Shown here one piece after another: positions 29,301 to 39,947 of a DNA stretch of 64,000 nucleotides (position 1 is the first letter of the stretch; each line of letters starts with the position of its first letter). A program made the position numbers and the translations under genes. Under the pieces are notes generated by a model that was not told where the DNA came from, ran no database searches, and worked only from the letters and a program-made list of their open reading frames with translations. This DNA comes from Anodontia alba (taxonomy: Eukaryota; Mollusca; Bivalvia; Lucinida; Lucinidae). The stretch is from contig OZ024825.1 of assembly GCA_964016985.1 (NCBI GenBank), forward strand, positions 43,477,668 through 43,541,667, in the 5' to 3' direction.

Positions 29301-30722
29301 ACAAACTTGCATATTTTTCATCCAAATGAACAAATCTTTACATTTCAAGTGTCCTGTAATCAACTGGTGGTGATTTTCATCAATTTGAAAGACTTTTTGG
29401 AAAGTCCAAAAAAATTGAAATTTTTCATGACCGCGGACCTGCGAGAAAAATGTCATTTTTGGGCATTTCACAAACTTGCATATTTCTCACCCAAATGAGC
29501 ATATATTTACATTTCAAGTGTCCTGTGGTCAACTGATGGTGGTTTTCATCATTTTAAAAGGCTTTTTGAAGAGTCGAAAAAATTGAAGATTTTCATGACC
29601 GCGGACCTGCGACAAATTGTCATTTTTGGGCATTTCACAAACTTGCATATTTTTCATCCAAATGAACAAATCTTTACATTTCAAGTGTCCTGTAATCAAC
29701 TGGTGGTGATTTTCATCAATTTGAAAGACTTTTTGGAAAGTCCAAAAAAATTGAAATTTTTCATGACCGCGGACCTGCGAGAAAAATGTCATTTTTGGGC
29801 ATTTCACAAACTTGCATATTTCTCACCCAAATGAGCATATATTTACATTTCAAGTGTCCTGTGGTCAACTGATGGTGGTTTTCATCATTTTAAAAGGCTT
29901 TTTGAAGAGTCGAAAAAATTGAAGATTTTCATGACCGCGGACCTGCGACAAATTGTCATTTTTGGGCATTTCACAAACTTGCATATTTTTCATCCAAATG
30001 AACAAATCTTTACATTTCAAGTGTCCTGTAATCAACTGGTGGTGATTTTCATCAATTTGAAAGACTTTTTGGAAAGTCCAAAAAAATTGAAATTTTTCAT
30101 GACCGCGGACCTGCGAGAAAAATGTCATTTTTGGGCATTTCACAAACTTGCATATTTCTCACCCAAATGAGCATATATTTACATTTCAAGTGTCCTGTGG
30201 TCAACTGATGGTGGTTTTCATCATTTTAAAAGGCTTTTTGAAGAGTCGAAAAAATTGAAGATTTTCATGACCGCGGACCTGCGACAAATTGTCATTTTTG
30301 GGCATTTCACAAACTTGCATATTTTTCATCCAAATGAACAAATCTTTACATTTCAAGTGTCCTGTAATCAACTGGTGGTGATTTTCATCAATTTGAAAGA
30401 CTTTTTGGAAAGTCCAAAAAAATTGAAATTTTTCATGACCGCGGACCTGCGAGAAAAATGTCATTTTTGGGCATTTCACAAACTTGCATATTTCTCACCC
30501 AAATGAGCATATATTTACATTTCAAGTGTCCTGTGGTCAACTGATGGTGGTTTTCATCATTTTAAAAGGCTTTTTGAAGAGTCGAAAAAATTGAAGATTT
30601 TCATGACCGCGGACCTGCGACAAATTGTCATTTTTGGGCATTTCACAAACTTGCATATTTTTCATCCAAATGAACAAATCTTTACATTTCAAGTGTCCTG
30701 TAATCAACTGGTGGTGATTTTC
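8356..30722 (+). repeat. Satellite array, subfamily II (336-bp dimeric unit)
   Basis: About 66.5 units of a 336-bp A+B dimer (168 + 168 bp). It differs from subfamily I by an extra A in the A-monomer poly-A (gtccaaaaaaattg), by taatcaactggtggtgattttc in A and by catttttgggc in B. Units are almost identical over 22 kb. Phase is broken twice: an extra B monomer at 8777-8944 and an A/B chimeric monomer of 167 bp at 19025-19191. Rare variants (t to g at 8451, 8955, 25586 and 28946; t to c at 24486, 27846 and 29190) mark longer-range duplication. The array stops mid-A-monomer at 30722. Monomer length is near that of a nucleosome repeat, as in many centromeric satellites; a centromeric role is inference only. 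Confidence 0.98.
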
Positions 30723-30976
30723 GAATTAGCGTTTTATATACGTGACAAAATATTTGATTTTTGTACTCGGAAACATATTGTAAACCTGCATGGTATTTCA
30801 CTCGTCAGTAGGCTTAATAAATTAAATGTTCAGTTACAGCAGGGAAAAGGTTCAGTTTTGTTTAGAACAATAATTTAAGGATGGTAATATGTGAAAAAAA
30901 TACGCTAGCTCCTGATTGCGATGGTCAAGTACATTATGTGTAGTCACGTATAAAACTGGTTACTATACCGCTTTCT
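30723..30976. other. Satellite-flanking unique DNA
   Basis: AT-rich sequence directly after the abrupt satellite end. No convincing gene, repeat or promoter was seen. A short open frame that runs in from the satellite is fortuitous. Confidence 0.7.
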
Positions 30977-31098
30977 GTATATATGTCAATATCAGGTTGA
31001 AGCAAACGGTTCTTGTCCTTTCAATGAAGTTAAGCAACATCAACCAGGTTAGTACTTGGATGGGTGAACGCCTACGAGTACCATTTGCTGCAAATATT
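30977..31098 (+). pseudogene. 5S rRNA-like pseudogene or 5S-derived SINE head
   Basis: About 122 bp aligns along its length with eukaryotic 5S rRNA. The segments gaagttaagcaacatc (box A region) and ttagtacttggatgggtgaa (box C region) are close to the 5S consensus, and the flanking parts (ggttgaagcaaacggttctt, gaacgcctacgagtacc) follow in the right order and spacing. The 5' third and the stem ends have diverged, so a functional rRNA is unlikely, although the internal Pol III control region is largely kept. A run of 10 T lies 7 bp downstream. It could be a decayed 5S gene copy or the head of a SINE3-type element; no LINE-like tail was recognised behind it. Confidence 0.8.
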
Positions 31099-31105
31099 TC
31101 TTGCA

Positions 31106-31115
31106 TTTTTTTTTT
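31106..31115 (+). terminator. T-run, possible Pol III terminator
   Basis: Ten consecutive T bases just after the 5S-like sequence. Pol III terminates at T4 or longer, so this would end any transcript from the 5S internal promoter. Confidence 0.45.
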
Positions 31116-31117
31116 CA

Positions 31118-31119
31118 TA

Positions 31120-31150
<31 letters not shown>

Positions 31151-31206
31151 TAAATAAATAAATATATGTGTGTGTGTGTGTGCGCGCGTGCGTGCGTGCG
31201 TGCGTG
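31118..31206. repeat. Compound microsatellite (AAT)n, (AAAT)n, (TG)n, (CGTG)n
   Basis: Four simple repeats follow each other directly: AAT, then AAAT, then TG, then a CG/CGTG run. The alternating purine-pyrimidine TG/CG part could adopt Z-DNA. Confidence 0.95.
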
Positions 31207-31283
31207 TTTGGCGCAAAGTAAGAACCGGTACAATTCCTGAAGTTTCTTGCAAAGTAAGCATTCTTACTTAGTCCGCCATTTCT

Positions 31284-31299
31284 GGATGGATGGATGGAT
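31284..31299 (-). repeat. LINE 3' tail, (ATCC)n
   Basis: The plus strand reads ggatggatggatggat. On the LINE strand this is a short ATCC tandem at the 3' end, in the place where a poly-A or other simple-repeat tail sits in other non-LTR elements. Confidence 0.75.
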
Positions 31300-31310
31300 A
31301 TTTTGTTTAT

Positions 31311-31343
31311 AGACGCTCAACCCTAAAAGGGCATATAGCGTCT
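31311..31343 (-). other. LINE 3' UTR nested hairpin
   Basis: Outer arms agacgct/agcgtct enclose an inner hairpin ccct-aaa-aggg. It sits 11 bp before the tail. Stem-loops at this position are known reverse-transcriptase recognition signals in several LINE clades, so a role in priming is a reasonable inference. Confidence 0.65.
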
Positions 31344-31461
31344 AATAAATTTTATGTTATATGATGATTTTATTTAATGAGAAATTTAAAAATATCTAGG
31401 ATTGATGTATTTATTTTAAAGAGACAAAGTATCAATGATTTTAAGTGATTAAAAATACTGA

Positions 31462-34400
31462 TCATATTTTATTAAAAAGTCCGATCTCTTTAAGAAAGTC
31501 GAGTATTTTCTGAGTTGGCATATCAAAAAGTTCCTTTATAGTTTTTATATTAAAATATTTTGTGCGAATGTGATTAAATTCAGCACAAGTGATAAGAAAA
31601 TGTTTGACTGTGAAAGGTTCATTACAAGGAATGCAGAATGGAGCTTGTTCATTGTTTAAAATATAAGAATGAGTAATTCTAGTGTGTCCAAGTCTACATC
31701 TCGTGATTTTTGTTTGTTCTTTTCTGCTGAGATTAGAAAATGTGCATTTGCTGTTAAAATTTGGTTTGATTTCATTTAATTTATTATAAGTTTGTGTTTC
31801 CCAAACAGACTGACATTTGTTGTTGATGTATTGACAGACGTTTGATTTAAAGTCGGAGTGAGGAATTTTGAAATTGGTTATTACTAAGGATAATGCAGAT
31901 TTGGCTTCTGAATCTGGTAATTCATTTCCACGAATATTAACGTGGCTGGGAAGCCAACAAAATACAATTTCTTTTGAAGCGGAAAGATAATAATATTTTT
32001 TAAGAATTTGCTGAATTAATGGGTTTGTATGGTGTAAATCTTTAAGAGATTTTAATACAGAAAGAGAATCTGAATAAATGATAAACTGTTTTTCAGACTG
32101 ATCTCTGATATGGTAAAGTGCAATATCTATTGCCTTGGCTTCGGCGGTAAAAATGGAGCTATTATCAGGTAATCTGATACTGTCAGTAAAATTTGGACTA
32201 ATAACAGAACAAGCAACTTTCTCATCTTGTTTCGAACCATCTGTATAAATTGACAGGTAATGTTTATAATTTGATTTGATTTCTAAAAATTCATTCTTAA
32301 AAATATGCGACTCGACTTCTGTTTTTTTATTTTTATGAAGGTCTAAAATAATCTTTGGAGGGTTTAACGTCCATGGCTCTTTTGATGGAAAAGAAAAATG
32401 CTGAACATTTTTAATATTGATATTGGCCTCTTCAAGTAACGGTTGTATTCTCAGGCCTAGGGGTTTAATAGCCGTTGGTTTGTTGTTGTAAAATCTTTCA
32501 TATTTAGGATTAAAAACACAATCATAGGCTGAATTACGTGGATTGGCGGCTAATTTAGTAACATATTGAAGAGACAATTTCTCTCTTCTTATATACAATG
32601 ATGGTTCATTTGATTCAGCGTATAAACTTTCGACGGGGGAAGTACGAAAAGCCCCTAGAGCCAGACGTAAACCTTGGTGATGAATTATATCCAAAGATTT
32701 CAAATAAGATTTTCTTGCGGATCCATAAACTATGGATCCATAATCCAATTTAGATCTAATTAAAGATCTATAGAGATTTAAAAGAACAGTACGATCTCCT
32801 CCCCAGTCGGAACTGGAGAGAACTTAAAGAATATCAAGAGCTTTTAAACATTTAGCTTTTAAAGCTTTGATGTGTGGTATAAAAGATAATTTGTTATCGA
32901 ACAAAAGACCCAGGAATTTTGCTTCACTGACGACTGGAATTGGACTACCGTATATGGTGAGATGAGGATCTAAATGTAGCTGACGTATCTGACAAAAATG
33001 AACGCATTGAGTTTTTGTTTTTGAAAATTTGAAACCATTTTCTGTTGCCCAATCTTCTATATTGTTTAAACATCGTTGTAGTTTGAATTCAATGGTTTCC
33101 ATATTTTTCGATCTAATAAATATTCCAAAATCGTCAACAAAAAGTGAACAATCAAGGTCTTTCACACATTTAACAATATCGTTAATTTTAATGCCAAACA
33201 AGGTAGGTGATAAAATGCTTCCCTGTGGTACACCTTGTTCTTGTTTAAATATGTCCGATAACGTATTACCTATTCGAACATTAAATGTTCGATCTGATAA
33301 AAAGTTTTGAATAAAAAGTGGTAATCGGCCTTTAAGGCCTAATTTATGTAAATCTTTCATGATGCCATGTTTCCAGGTAGTATCGTAAGCTTTTTCTAAG
33401 TCAAAAAATACAGCTACGACATGTTCTTTTTTAACAAAGGCATCACGAATAAAAGATTCCAAACGAATCAAATGATCGTTTGTACAGTTATTTTTTCTGA
33501 ATCCAGCTTGATATTTTGTTATAAGCTGGTTTGATTCTAAGAACCAAACCAGTCTATCATTAATCATTCTCTCCATTGTTTTACACAAACAACTTGTCAA
33601 AGCAATAGGTCTATAGTTAGTAGCTTCAGTATGATCTTTATTTGGTTTTGGTATAGGTATAATCGTTGCTTTACTCCAGTCTTTTGGAAATTTTCCAGTG
33701 ATCCAAATATCATTTAAAATATTTAATAAAGTTTTTAAAGCGTTATCGGGTAAATGTTTAAGAATTTGATAATGGATGTCATCAGGACCAGCAGCTGTAT
33801 CGTGAGATTTATTAAGAGCATCTGATAATTCTGAAGCTGTGAATGGTACATTATATCTTTCATGATTTAGTGACGTAAAATTTAGATGCTCTTTCTCTTG
33901 TTCCTGTTTTATGTTTTGAAAGGTTTCGGAATAATTTGCACTAGAAGAGTTTTTCTCAAAATTCTCTCCTAGTGCATTGGAAATATCTTTAGTCGTTGAG
34001 CATATATTTCCATTTGATTTAATATGGACATGCTTGTTATTTTTATTTTTGCCAGTAATTTTTCGAATCATGTCCCATATTTTCTTTGCTGGAGTTCTAG
34101 AATTAAGTTTGGAGACGTATTGCTGCCAAGATGTTCTTTTAGCCGTTTTTATTGTCTTGCGAGCTTTTGCTCGCATTTGTTTGGCATGGATTAGATTTTC
34201 TTTTGTTGGCTGCCTATTGAACTTTCGTAAGGCAGATTTTCTTTTATTTATTGAATTTTTAACATCTTTATTAAACCAAGGTCTATTTCTTTTTGAACGT
34301 GTCGAGGACTTTGGAATACATTTTTCGGCTACATGAATTAATGTATCAGTAAAAGCTTGTATATCATCTGCTGTTTTAAACATTTCAGGATTTAATTTTT

Positions 34401-35133
34401 CATTACATAGCTCCATAAAATTCTCCCAGTTTGCTTTATTGAAATTCCATCGGGAATGATGGTCTTCATTTGTCGATTCAATTTCTTCAATTTTAATTGG
34501 AAAATGATCGCTCCCATGAAGGTCATCTAAAACTGACCAATCAAAATCTAAGTAAATATTTGGAGAGCATATAGACAAATCTAAAGCAAAATAATTTCTT
34601 ATAGGAGAATGAAGATAAGTTGGTTGTTTATCGTTAAATAAACATAAATCATTTTCTGCAATAAAATTTTCTATTATTTCTCCTTTGTCATTTGTATCCA
34701 GACAACCCCATAGTTTGCTGTGACTATTAAAATCACCTAATAATAAATAAGGACGAGGTAACTGGTTTATAAGATTTTCTAAATCGTGTTTAGAAAATTT
34801 ACAGTGTGGAGGAAGATATAGAGAACAAATTGTTATGGATTTAGACAGAGTGACATTTACAGCAACAGCTTGTAAATTACTATTTATATCTATCTGTCTA
34901 TGAGGAACATTTGATTTTACAAGGATAGATGAACCTCCTGAGGCTTTCTGATTTTCAGTTGCGATATGATTATATAAACTATAATTTTTAAAATTAATAT
35001 TATCTGTATTTTTTAAAAAGGTTTCCTGGAGACAAAAGACAGTCGAAGAAAGTAGTGTTGTTAAAATTAAAATTTCGTTATAATTTGCTTTTAGTCCTCG
35101 ACAGTTCCACTGAATAATTGATTTTTTATCCAT
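31462..35133 (-). pseudogene. LINE ORF2: endonuclease / reverse transcriptase / RNase H, one internal stop
   Basis: This is one continuous 1,224-codon frame interrupted by a single TAA at 32824-32826 (codon 770). The N-terminal AP endonuclease shows WNCRGL, QETF, GDFNSHSKLWG and SDHFPI. The central reverse transcriptase shows FFDLEKAYD (motif A) and FVDD (motif C, a variant of YVDD/YADD), with GVPQGSILSPTLF before it. After the stop, the C-terminal RNase H keeps its acidic set: YTDGSK, AEAKA, YSDS and GNELPDSEA. A CX3C-type cysteine/histidine end (CIPCN...KHFL...C) follows. All catalytic motifs look intact, so the stop is the only obvious defect. The start ATG overlaps the end of ORF1 by 8 nt. 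The product would nick target DNA and copy the element RNA in place. Confidence 0.93.
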
Positions 35134-36411
35134 GATAAATGGAGAGATGATTTGAAGATAAGGAACTTAATCCTTTTGTTTTCTGAGACTGCGAGAACAT
35201 GGAGGAGTCAGTCTCTAACTCCATGGTCTCAAGGGAATCGAACCGATTGACCAACTTGATCGGATCGGCCGACGCCCCTTTACTATATGGATTTGGTGCT
35301 TTATCTTTATCTTTTTCTTTTCCATTTTTTCCTTTCTGGTCAGCTGTCCTGGACCTGGATCTCTGTTGTGATCCACTTGTTTTAGTCGGCTGTGTTTGTG
35401 AACTGTTTTGAGATTTTGTTGGTGGTCTAGACTGATGAGTAGATGTGGGTTTAGGTTTAGGTTTTACAGTAGGAGTAATAACTTTTGAATTTGCTTTGAT
35501 GACAGAATCTTTTTCGTTAAACTGGGTAGAAATTTCTTTGGTTTCAAGTTTAGTGTTTAGGGATTGAACAACTTTTGCAAAGGTGATTTCAGGTTGATTT
35601 TCTTGTATTTTTTTGGCTTCCAAATAAGTGATTTTTTGTGTAACTTTAATTTTCATGATTTCTTTCTCTTTTTTCCAAATTTCACACTGATTTGATTTTG
35701 ATTGATGGTTTTTGTGACAGTTCACACACTTGGCTTCATTTTTACAAGCATTTGTAGAGTGATCAAAGTCACCCATACCACATTTTTCACATATTGATCC
35801 AGGTAATTCAGGACAGCCGTTTTCATGATGTCCAAACCTCTGACAGTTGAAACACCGCAGAGGATTTGGAATGTAGACTTCAACCGGTATAATTCGGTAA
35901 AAGATTTTTAGTGATTTCGGTAAAGTTGTGGTGTTGAAAGTTAGTAAAAGTGTATTTGTTTCTATAAAGTTTCCATCTTTTTTAATTTTAAAACGTTTGC
36001 AAGCTGTTACTCCTTGTGTGTTAAGATATTCTGTGATATTTTCTTCAGTTTCATGTTTTAGCATCCTGTCACGGATAATACCTTTGCAACTATTGAGTGT
36101 TTTATGTTCCGTGACAGAGACATTAATGTTAAAGAATTTTGTAATTTTCAAGAGATTATCAGTTTGAGATTTTCTGTTAGTTTCGACCAAAATAGTTCCA
36201 TTTTTTAATTTTTTTACATTTTTGGAGTGCCTATTAAAGATTCTATTTGCTTTTCTATGATGAAAGGAGACAGTGAAGTAATTGGTTTGTCTTCCTTACT
36301 CGAAATCACTAAAAATTTAGCGAAGTTCTCATTTGCTTTGAAAGTAAAAGTAGTCGGTTGCGTGTCGTCCTCCGAAGAGTCGAACGCCAGAAATCGTTTT
36401 CGAGAGGCCAT
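35126..36411 (-). pseudogene. LINE ORF1: CCHC zinc-knuckle RNA-binding protein, one frameshift
   Basis: The start is taken as MASRKRF at 36411. An in-frame upstream ATG at 36456 exists but adds an atypical leader. A one-base loss in an A-run near 36212-36218 shifts the frame after about 65 codons; the downstream frame then runs open to 35126. Three Cys/His clusters follow: CFNCQRFGHHENGC (CX2CX4HX4C), CEKCGMGDFDHSTNAC and CVNCHKNHQSKSNQC. A Ser/Gln/Lys-rich low-complexity C-terminus comes after them. The arrangement is Gag-like, as in I, Nimb and Jockey ORF1, where it binds element RNA. The stop codon lies inside the sequence atggataa, which also starts ORF2. Confidence 0.88.
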
Positions 36412-36456
36412 GATGATGAAATTTTTGATTCGATAGCTATGCGCCCCACCCTCCAT

Positions 36457-37551
36457 GGAGCCCTACAAGGGGACGTTTAACAGAAATGGATCTCCTATTT
36501 CTAACGTCAAGGCTACATTGCTATTATACTCGGTGTCAAGATCAGAGTCTTCAGCTCGGCCTCATGCTTAGATGATTTCCCACCTATTCATCTAAATTTC
36601 CATAGAAAAATTTATGAACAGTTGAGTTCATCCCCCTATCCACAGCCTCCACTCACAGAGGTTTCCGCCAAAGCCCCAATACAAGCCCACCAATTGACCC
36701 TTCAGCCGCCGCCCATTGAAACTCACTTAAAGTTAGAGAAACATGAGAAAAATAAGCCCGGTTTGGTACCATAAAGATACGTATGAAAGAGAGAAAGAAG
36801 CTAAGAACAAGTTGTGCGCTTCTAGAGCTTGGCACGACTGAGCCGATTGATCCAGGCCGGATCTAACCCAGACCGCTCTTCTATCTGAAATAAGGGCCAA
36901 AATGATGTGTTGAAAAGCTGGAGATCCCTGGGCTTTCCTCAATCATCAGGTTCCCCTCTCCCAGCATACGAGACGCCACCCACGGCAAACAGGTGGTTCC
37001 TGTTTTAATAGGGGATTACACCCTATCCACTACAGAAGGAAAGTGATCTGTAGATTTTATTCCCTACAGACAAGGGAGGCCGAAAACGTCTGGGAAATTG
37101 AAAGGTTATTTTTTTTAAAAAATTAGGAGATCCATATTTAAAATAAACAGTTTATTATAGAAATAAGGATTTTGGATTCATTTTTAAAGAGAGTCAAACA
37201 AACATGCTGTGTTAGATGATATGTAGCTTTCTAATGATATGTAGCTTTCATACCTTGAAAAACGTTTAGTTTTTTATCTAACAATATTAAATGCATCTTA
37301 CTTTTCAATGTGGAGAAGTTCGGAAAAATGACACAAACACAATACAAACACATATGTTAAATACAGATGAGGTTATAATCTTCGTCCCATGTGCGACCCA
37401 CGGGCACAGGATGATACACAAACAAATGAAGCATGTTAGTAACATGAGATAGGAAAGGTTTAAAAGGAAAGATCTCGCGAAATTTGTTTTTTTTTTTCAA
37501 ATTTAAGATGCATTTCAATAAATGTAATTTTATAGTCAGGAATAATACCGG
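36457..37551. other. Region upstream of LINE, no gene recognised
   Basis: May contain part of the LINE 5' UTR at its left. The rest is AT-rich with no convincing coding region, RNA gene or tandem repeat. Confidence 0.5.
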
Positions 37552-37788
37552 TTGAACGGACGGTTGCTCTGTTATGTTAGGGGTTTTACCCAACTGCCAC
37601 AGAAGCGGAAGGCAGCCACCTATTTCGAGGGCCCGGGTGGTCACGGGCGGCCTCTTTTAGACGGCTCGTACGTCACGCAGAGGGTACGTCTGGCCTATTC
37701 TAAGCCCGGGACCAGCACGGGACGCCATTTCTGGAATTGTAACGGACAAGTCTATAATCGCGCAGGAGATATTGTAGTTGATCGATAA
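37552..37788 (+). CDS. Possible GRF-type zinc-finger-like coding fragment
   Basis: A 78-codon open frame in a local GC-rich island within AT-rich DNA. Its centre reads RLAYSKPGTSTGRHFWNC, which resembles the GRF zinc-finger core (N/S-x-G-R-x-F-x-x-C) found in DNA-processing proteins and some mobile elements. The expected upstream Cys pair is not present, so it would be a partial or broken domain. No exon boundaries are convincing. Chance similarity is a real alternative. Confidence 0.25.
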   Translation: MNGRLLCYVRGFTQLPQKRKAATYFEGPGGHGRPLLDGSYVTQRVRLAYSKPGTSTGRHFWNCNGQVYNRAGDIVVDR

Positions 37789-38044
37789 GGTAAATGTACT
37801 TGCGCAAAGTGGGAATAGTTTGGACAAAGTGAGACTATATTAAACTAGTAATTTGGTTTAGGGGAAGGATGGAACGAAAATTAGCTTCAATTTATAAAAA
37901 CAGGACACTCATCCTTCTACCAATCAACAACGCCCATACAATTTTAGGATTTTTCCTAACAGGCAACACCTATATTTCTAGAAACAGAATGTACCATCGT
38001 GACGATTGTAGTTTCTTTTTTTTTCGTTTCCACTTTCTTACATA

Positions 38045-38164
38045 GATGGATAGATAGATAGATAGATAGAAGTCAAAGATCGGCGTACTTCAGAGGTTAT
38101 GATTAGATAGATAGGTAGATAGATAGGATGGATGGATGGATAGATAGAAGTCAAATATCGGCAT
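38045..38164. repeat. GATA/GGAT microsatellite with local duplication
   Basis: Two runs of GATA-type repeat are each followed by nearly the same tail (gaagtcaaagatcggcgtac and gaagtcaaatatcggcatac), showing that a block of about 80 bp was duplicated in tandem. Confidence 0.9.
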
Positions 38165-38483
38165 ACTTCAGCGGATAAAAGTAATCTAATTTAATACCAA
38201 ATATGAATTAAATTGCATTAGTTTTGGGAAGGCACGTTTAATCTTACGAGGGCTGTATTGTCTTTCTCTAGGTATACCTTTAAAATAGGTTAAGTGACAA
38301 ATGTCCCTAGAGTTGCTTCTCTTCCACCGTGAAATCGTCAAGCAGTGATTTTTAGCTATTTTAGGTTGACCGACCTTGAGATTACCCCTTTTGCGAAACC
38401 GTCCATGCTAGAAGGCAGCAGTCGAATTTTAGAAACCCACCCAACCCTTCCCATTATTTTTATTATTAAACCTACATTAAGGT

Positions 38484-38518
<35 letters not shown>
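38484..38518. repeat. Poly-A tract
   Basis: An uninterrupted A-run of about 35 bp. It may be the tail of a lost retroposed sequence; no source was recognised upstream. Confidence 0.9.
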
Positions 38519-38520
<2 letters not shown>

Positions 38521-38710
38521 TTTTAAGTCATGCAAATACTTGTATGAGTCATCCCCTTTTTGGCTGCTTGTTTTTCCTGCAGTTTTTTTAGATTGTCTTT
38601 CACATTCTATGAAACACGTCATGACGGTGACTGATGCTAGCTGTGACAAGAGCTTGGAGTGCTATGAACATTTGGTTTGCTAGTTGCGGCAAACACTTCT
38701 GGAACTATGT

Positions 38711-39530
38711 AAGTTAGCGGCGCTGATCAGGGTCTCCACAGTTTGCTTGCAGAAATATCAAATTGTAGTACCTTACTAATATAAGCCAAGAGTCCAAAGT
38801 TTGTTTATGTTGAGGTTTTACGGCCCAGTCAACCCTATAGGGTCATGTCGAGCGCGGTCAGTTTACCTAACCACACTTTTACTGGGCAGGCTTTATCCAG
38901 TATTTTACACATTCTTTCGCCAGAAACTGACAACTGCCCTTCTTAAACCTTCTTAAATCAGCGAAGGGAGAGAATGACCTTAGGAAGTATATCATGATCA
39001 ATCTCCACGAAAGAATGTTGCCGATCCGGCGAGGGTTCGAGGGTGGGGGAGAGGGAAGTCGAACCCGCAACCTCCTGATCTTCAGTCGGACGCGCATCCA
39101 AAATGTCAACTTTTTCCTAACAAACATCAAATATGAGCCTTGTCCAAATATTGGACGTAGGCAAACAATATTGAACCAGAGCGGACGCCGCAGGAAGCGG
39201 CTTCTGATCAGGATCTTAATAGTCTGCTTGCAGAATTGTCAACTTTTTCTTAACAAATATATGCTGTTAAGTCCAATTTTTAGACGTAGGCAAACAATGT
39301 AGACCAGAGCGGACGCCGCAGTTAGCGGCGTCTGATCAGGGTCACCATGGTTTGCTTGCAGGAATTTCAATTTGTACTAAATCAATATCAGCATAGAGTC
39401 CAATATTTGGACGTACGCAAACAATGTAGACCCAGGGCGGACGTCGCAGTTAACGGCGTCTGATCAGGGTCTCCAAAGTATGTTTACAGAAATGTCAACT
39501 TGTACCTAACCAATATAAAATGTTTTAATT
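38711..39530 (+). repeat. ~128-bp minisatellite interrupted by a SINE
   Basis: Diverged tandem units share agcggcgtctgatcagggtc, tttgcttgcag, aatgtcaactt and gacgtaggcaaacaat. The last motif recurs at 39157, 39286 and 39413, giving a period of 127-129 bp. The first unit, near 38711-38800, is separated from the rest by a SINE-like block. Confidence 0.85.
38801..39100 (-). mobile_element. tRNA(Phe)-like SINE, minus strand, inside minisatellite
   Basis: Read on the minus strand, the 5' end carries gtccgactgaagatcaggag followed by ttgcgggttcgac. This matches the anticodon arm (GAA context) and the B box/T arm of a tRNA-Phe-type head. The A-box part is missing, so the head is 5'-truncated. The 3' end reads agggttgactgggccgtaaa and ends near cataaac, a tail-like terminus. 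It splits the 128-bp tandem repeat. Confidence 0.65.
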
Positions 39531-39947
39531 AAAAAAATTGTGAAAAAAGCCCAAAGTTTTTTGTTTGTTATTTTCTTTCAGAAATAAAATGGTAACAAAT
39601 CCAAGTGAATGAAGCGCATGAAAATTCAAACCATGTTTTTATACTTTAAGTGCAGATATGAAGCTTTATTCAAAACAACAAACGAAAGTCCGCAAGAAGG
39701 TAAAAAGTTTCGATTTATGTATTTAATTAATCCGCTCATGACAGGTGGGCCAATAAACGAATTTAAGGCAGTGTCACGGATTTACCAAACGGACTGTTGA
39801 TAGTACACTTTGTAAACCCAAGTAGAAACAACAACAGTTCACTAAAACTCATTTATATATATATACAAAATAAATACAAAAAAAAAACAAACAAAAAAAA
39901 AAAAAAAAAAAAACCCAAAAAAAAACAAGAATTCCGCGGAAGGCGTC
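39531..39947. other. AT-rich spacer with poly-A tract
   Basis: No gene was seen. An A-rich run with AAAC interruptions occupies about 39867-39929. Confidence 0.6.

Larger units (their letters stand above)
31284..36456 (-). mobile_element. Near full-length non-LTR retrotransposon, I/Nimb-like (minus strand)
   Basis: On the minus strand the order is 5' region, ORF1 (CCHC zinc knuckles), ORF2 (AP-type endonuclease, reverse transcriptase, RNase H), a 178-bp 3' UTR with a hairpin, and a short ATCC-repeat tail. A CCHC ORF1 combined with an RNase H domain at the ORF2 C-terminus places it in the I superfamily; Nimb is the closest guess. Only two disabling lesions are seen: a one-base loss in an A-run of ORF1 and one TAA stop inside ORF2. 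The copy is therefore young but defective as read. The 5' end is uncertain and may lie beyond 36456. No certain target-site duplication was found. Confidence 0.9.

Noticed and set aside
8356..30722. Repeated 83- and 92-codon open frames on both strands in every satellite unit
   Set aside because: They recur only because the unit length (336) is a multiple of three and the unit happens to be open. Both strands are open at once, subfamily I lacks them because its unit is 335 bp, and no start context or conserved domain is present.
1..30722. CENP-B-box-like motif in the satellite
   Set aside because: The CG-rich core (catgaccgcggacctgcg) does not fit the TTCG...A..CGGG pattern; key bases are missing.
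1..30722. CRISPR-like array
   Set aside because: There are no repeats with unique spacers; both halves of the unit are repeated, and the window is eukaryotic.
31273..37735. 13-bp match cgccatttctgga at 31274 and 37723 as LINE target-site duplication
   Set aside because: The right copy lies inside an open frame continuing on both sides and 1.3 kb beyond the ORF1 start, so the LINE would need an unsupported long 5' UTR. Possible but not convincing.
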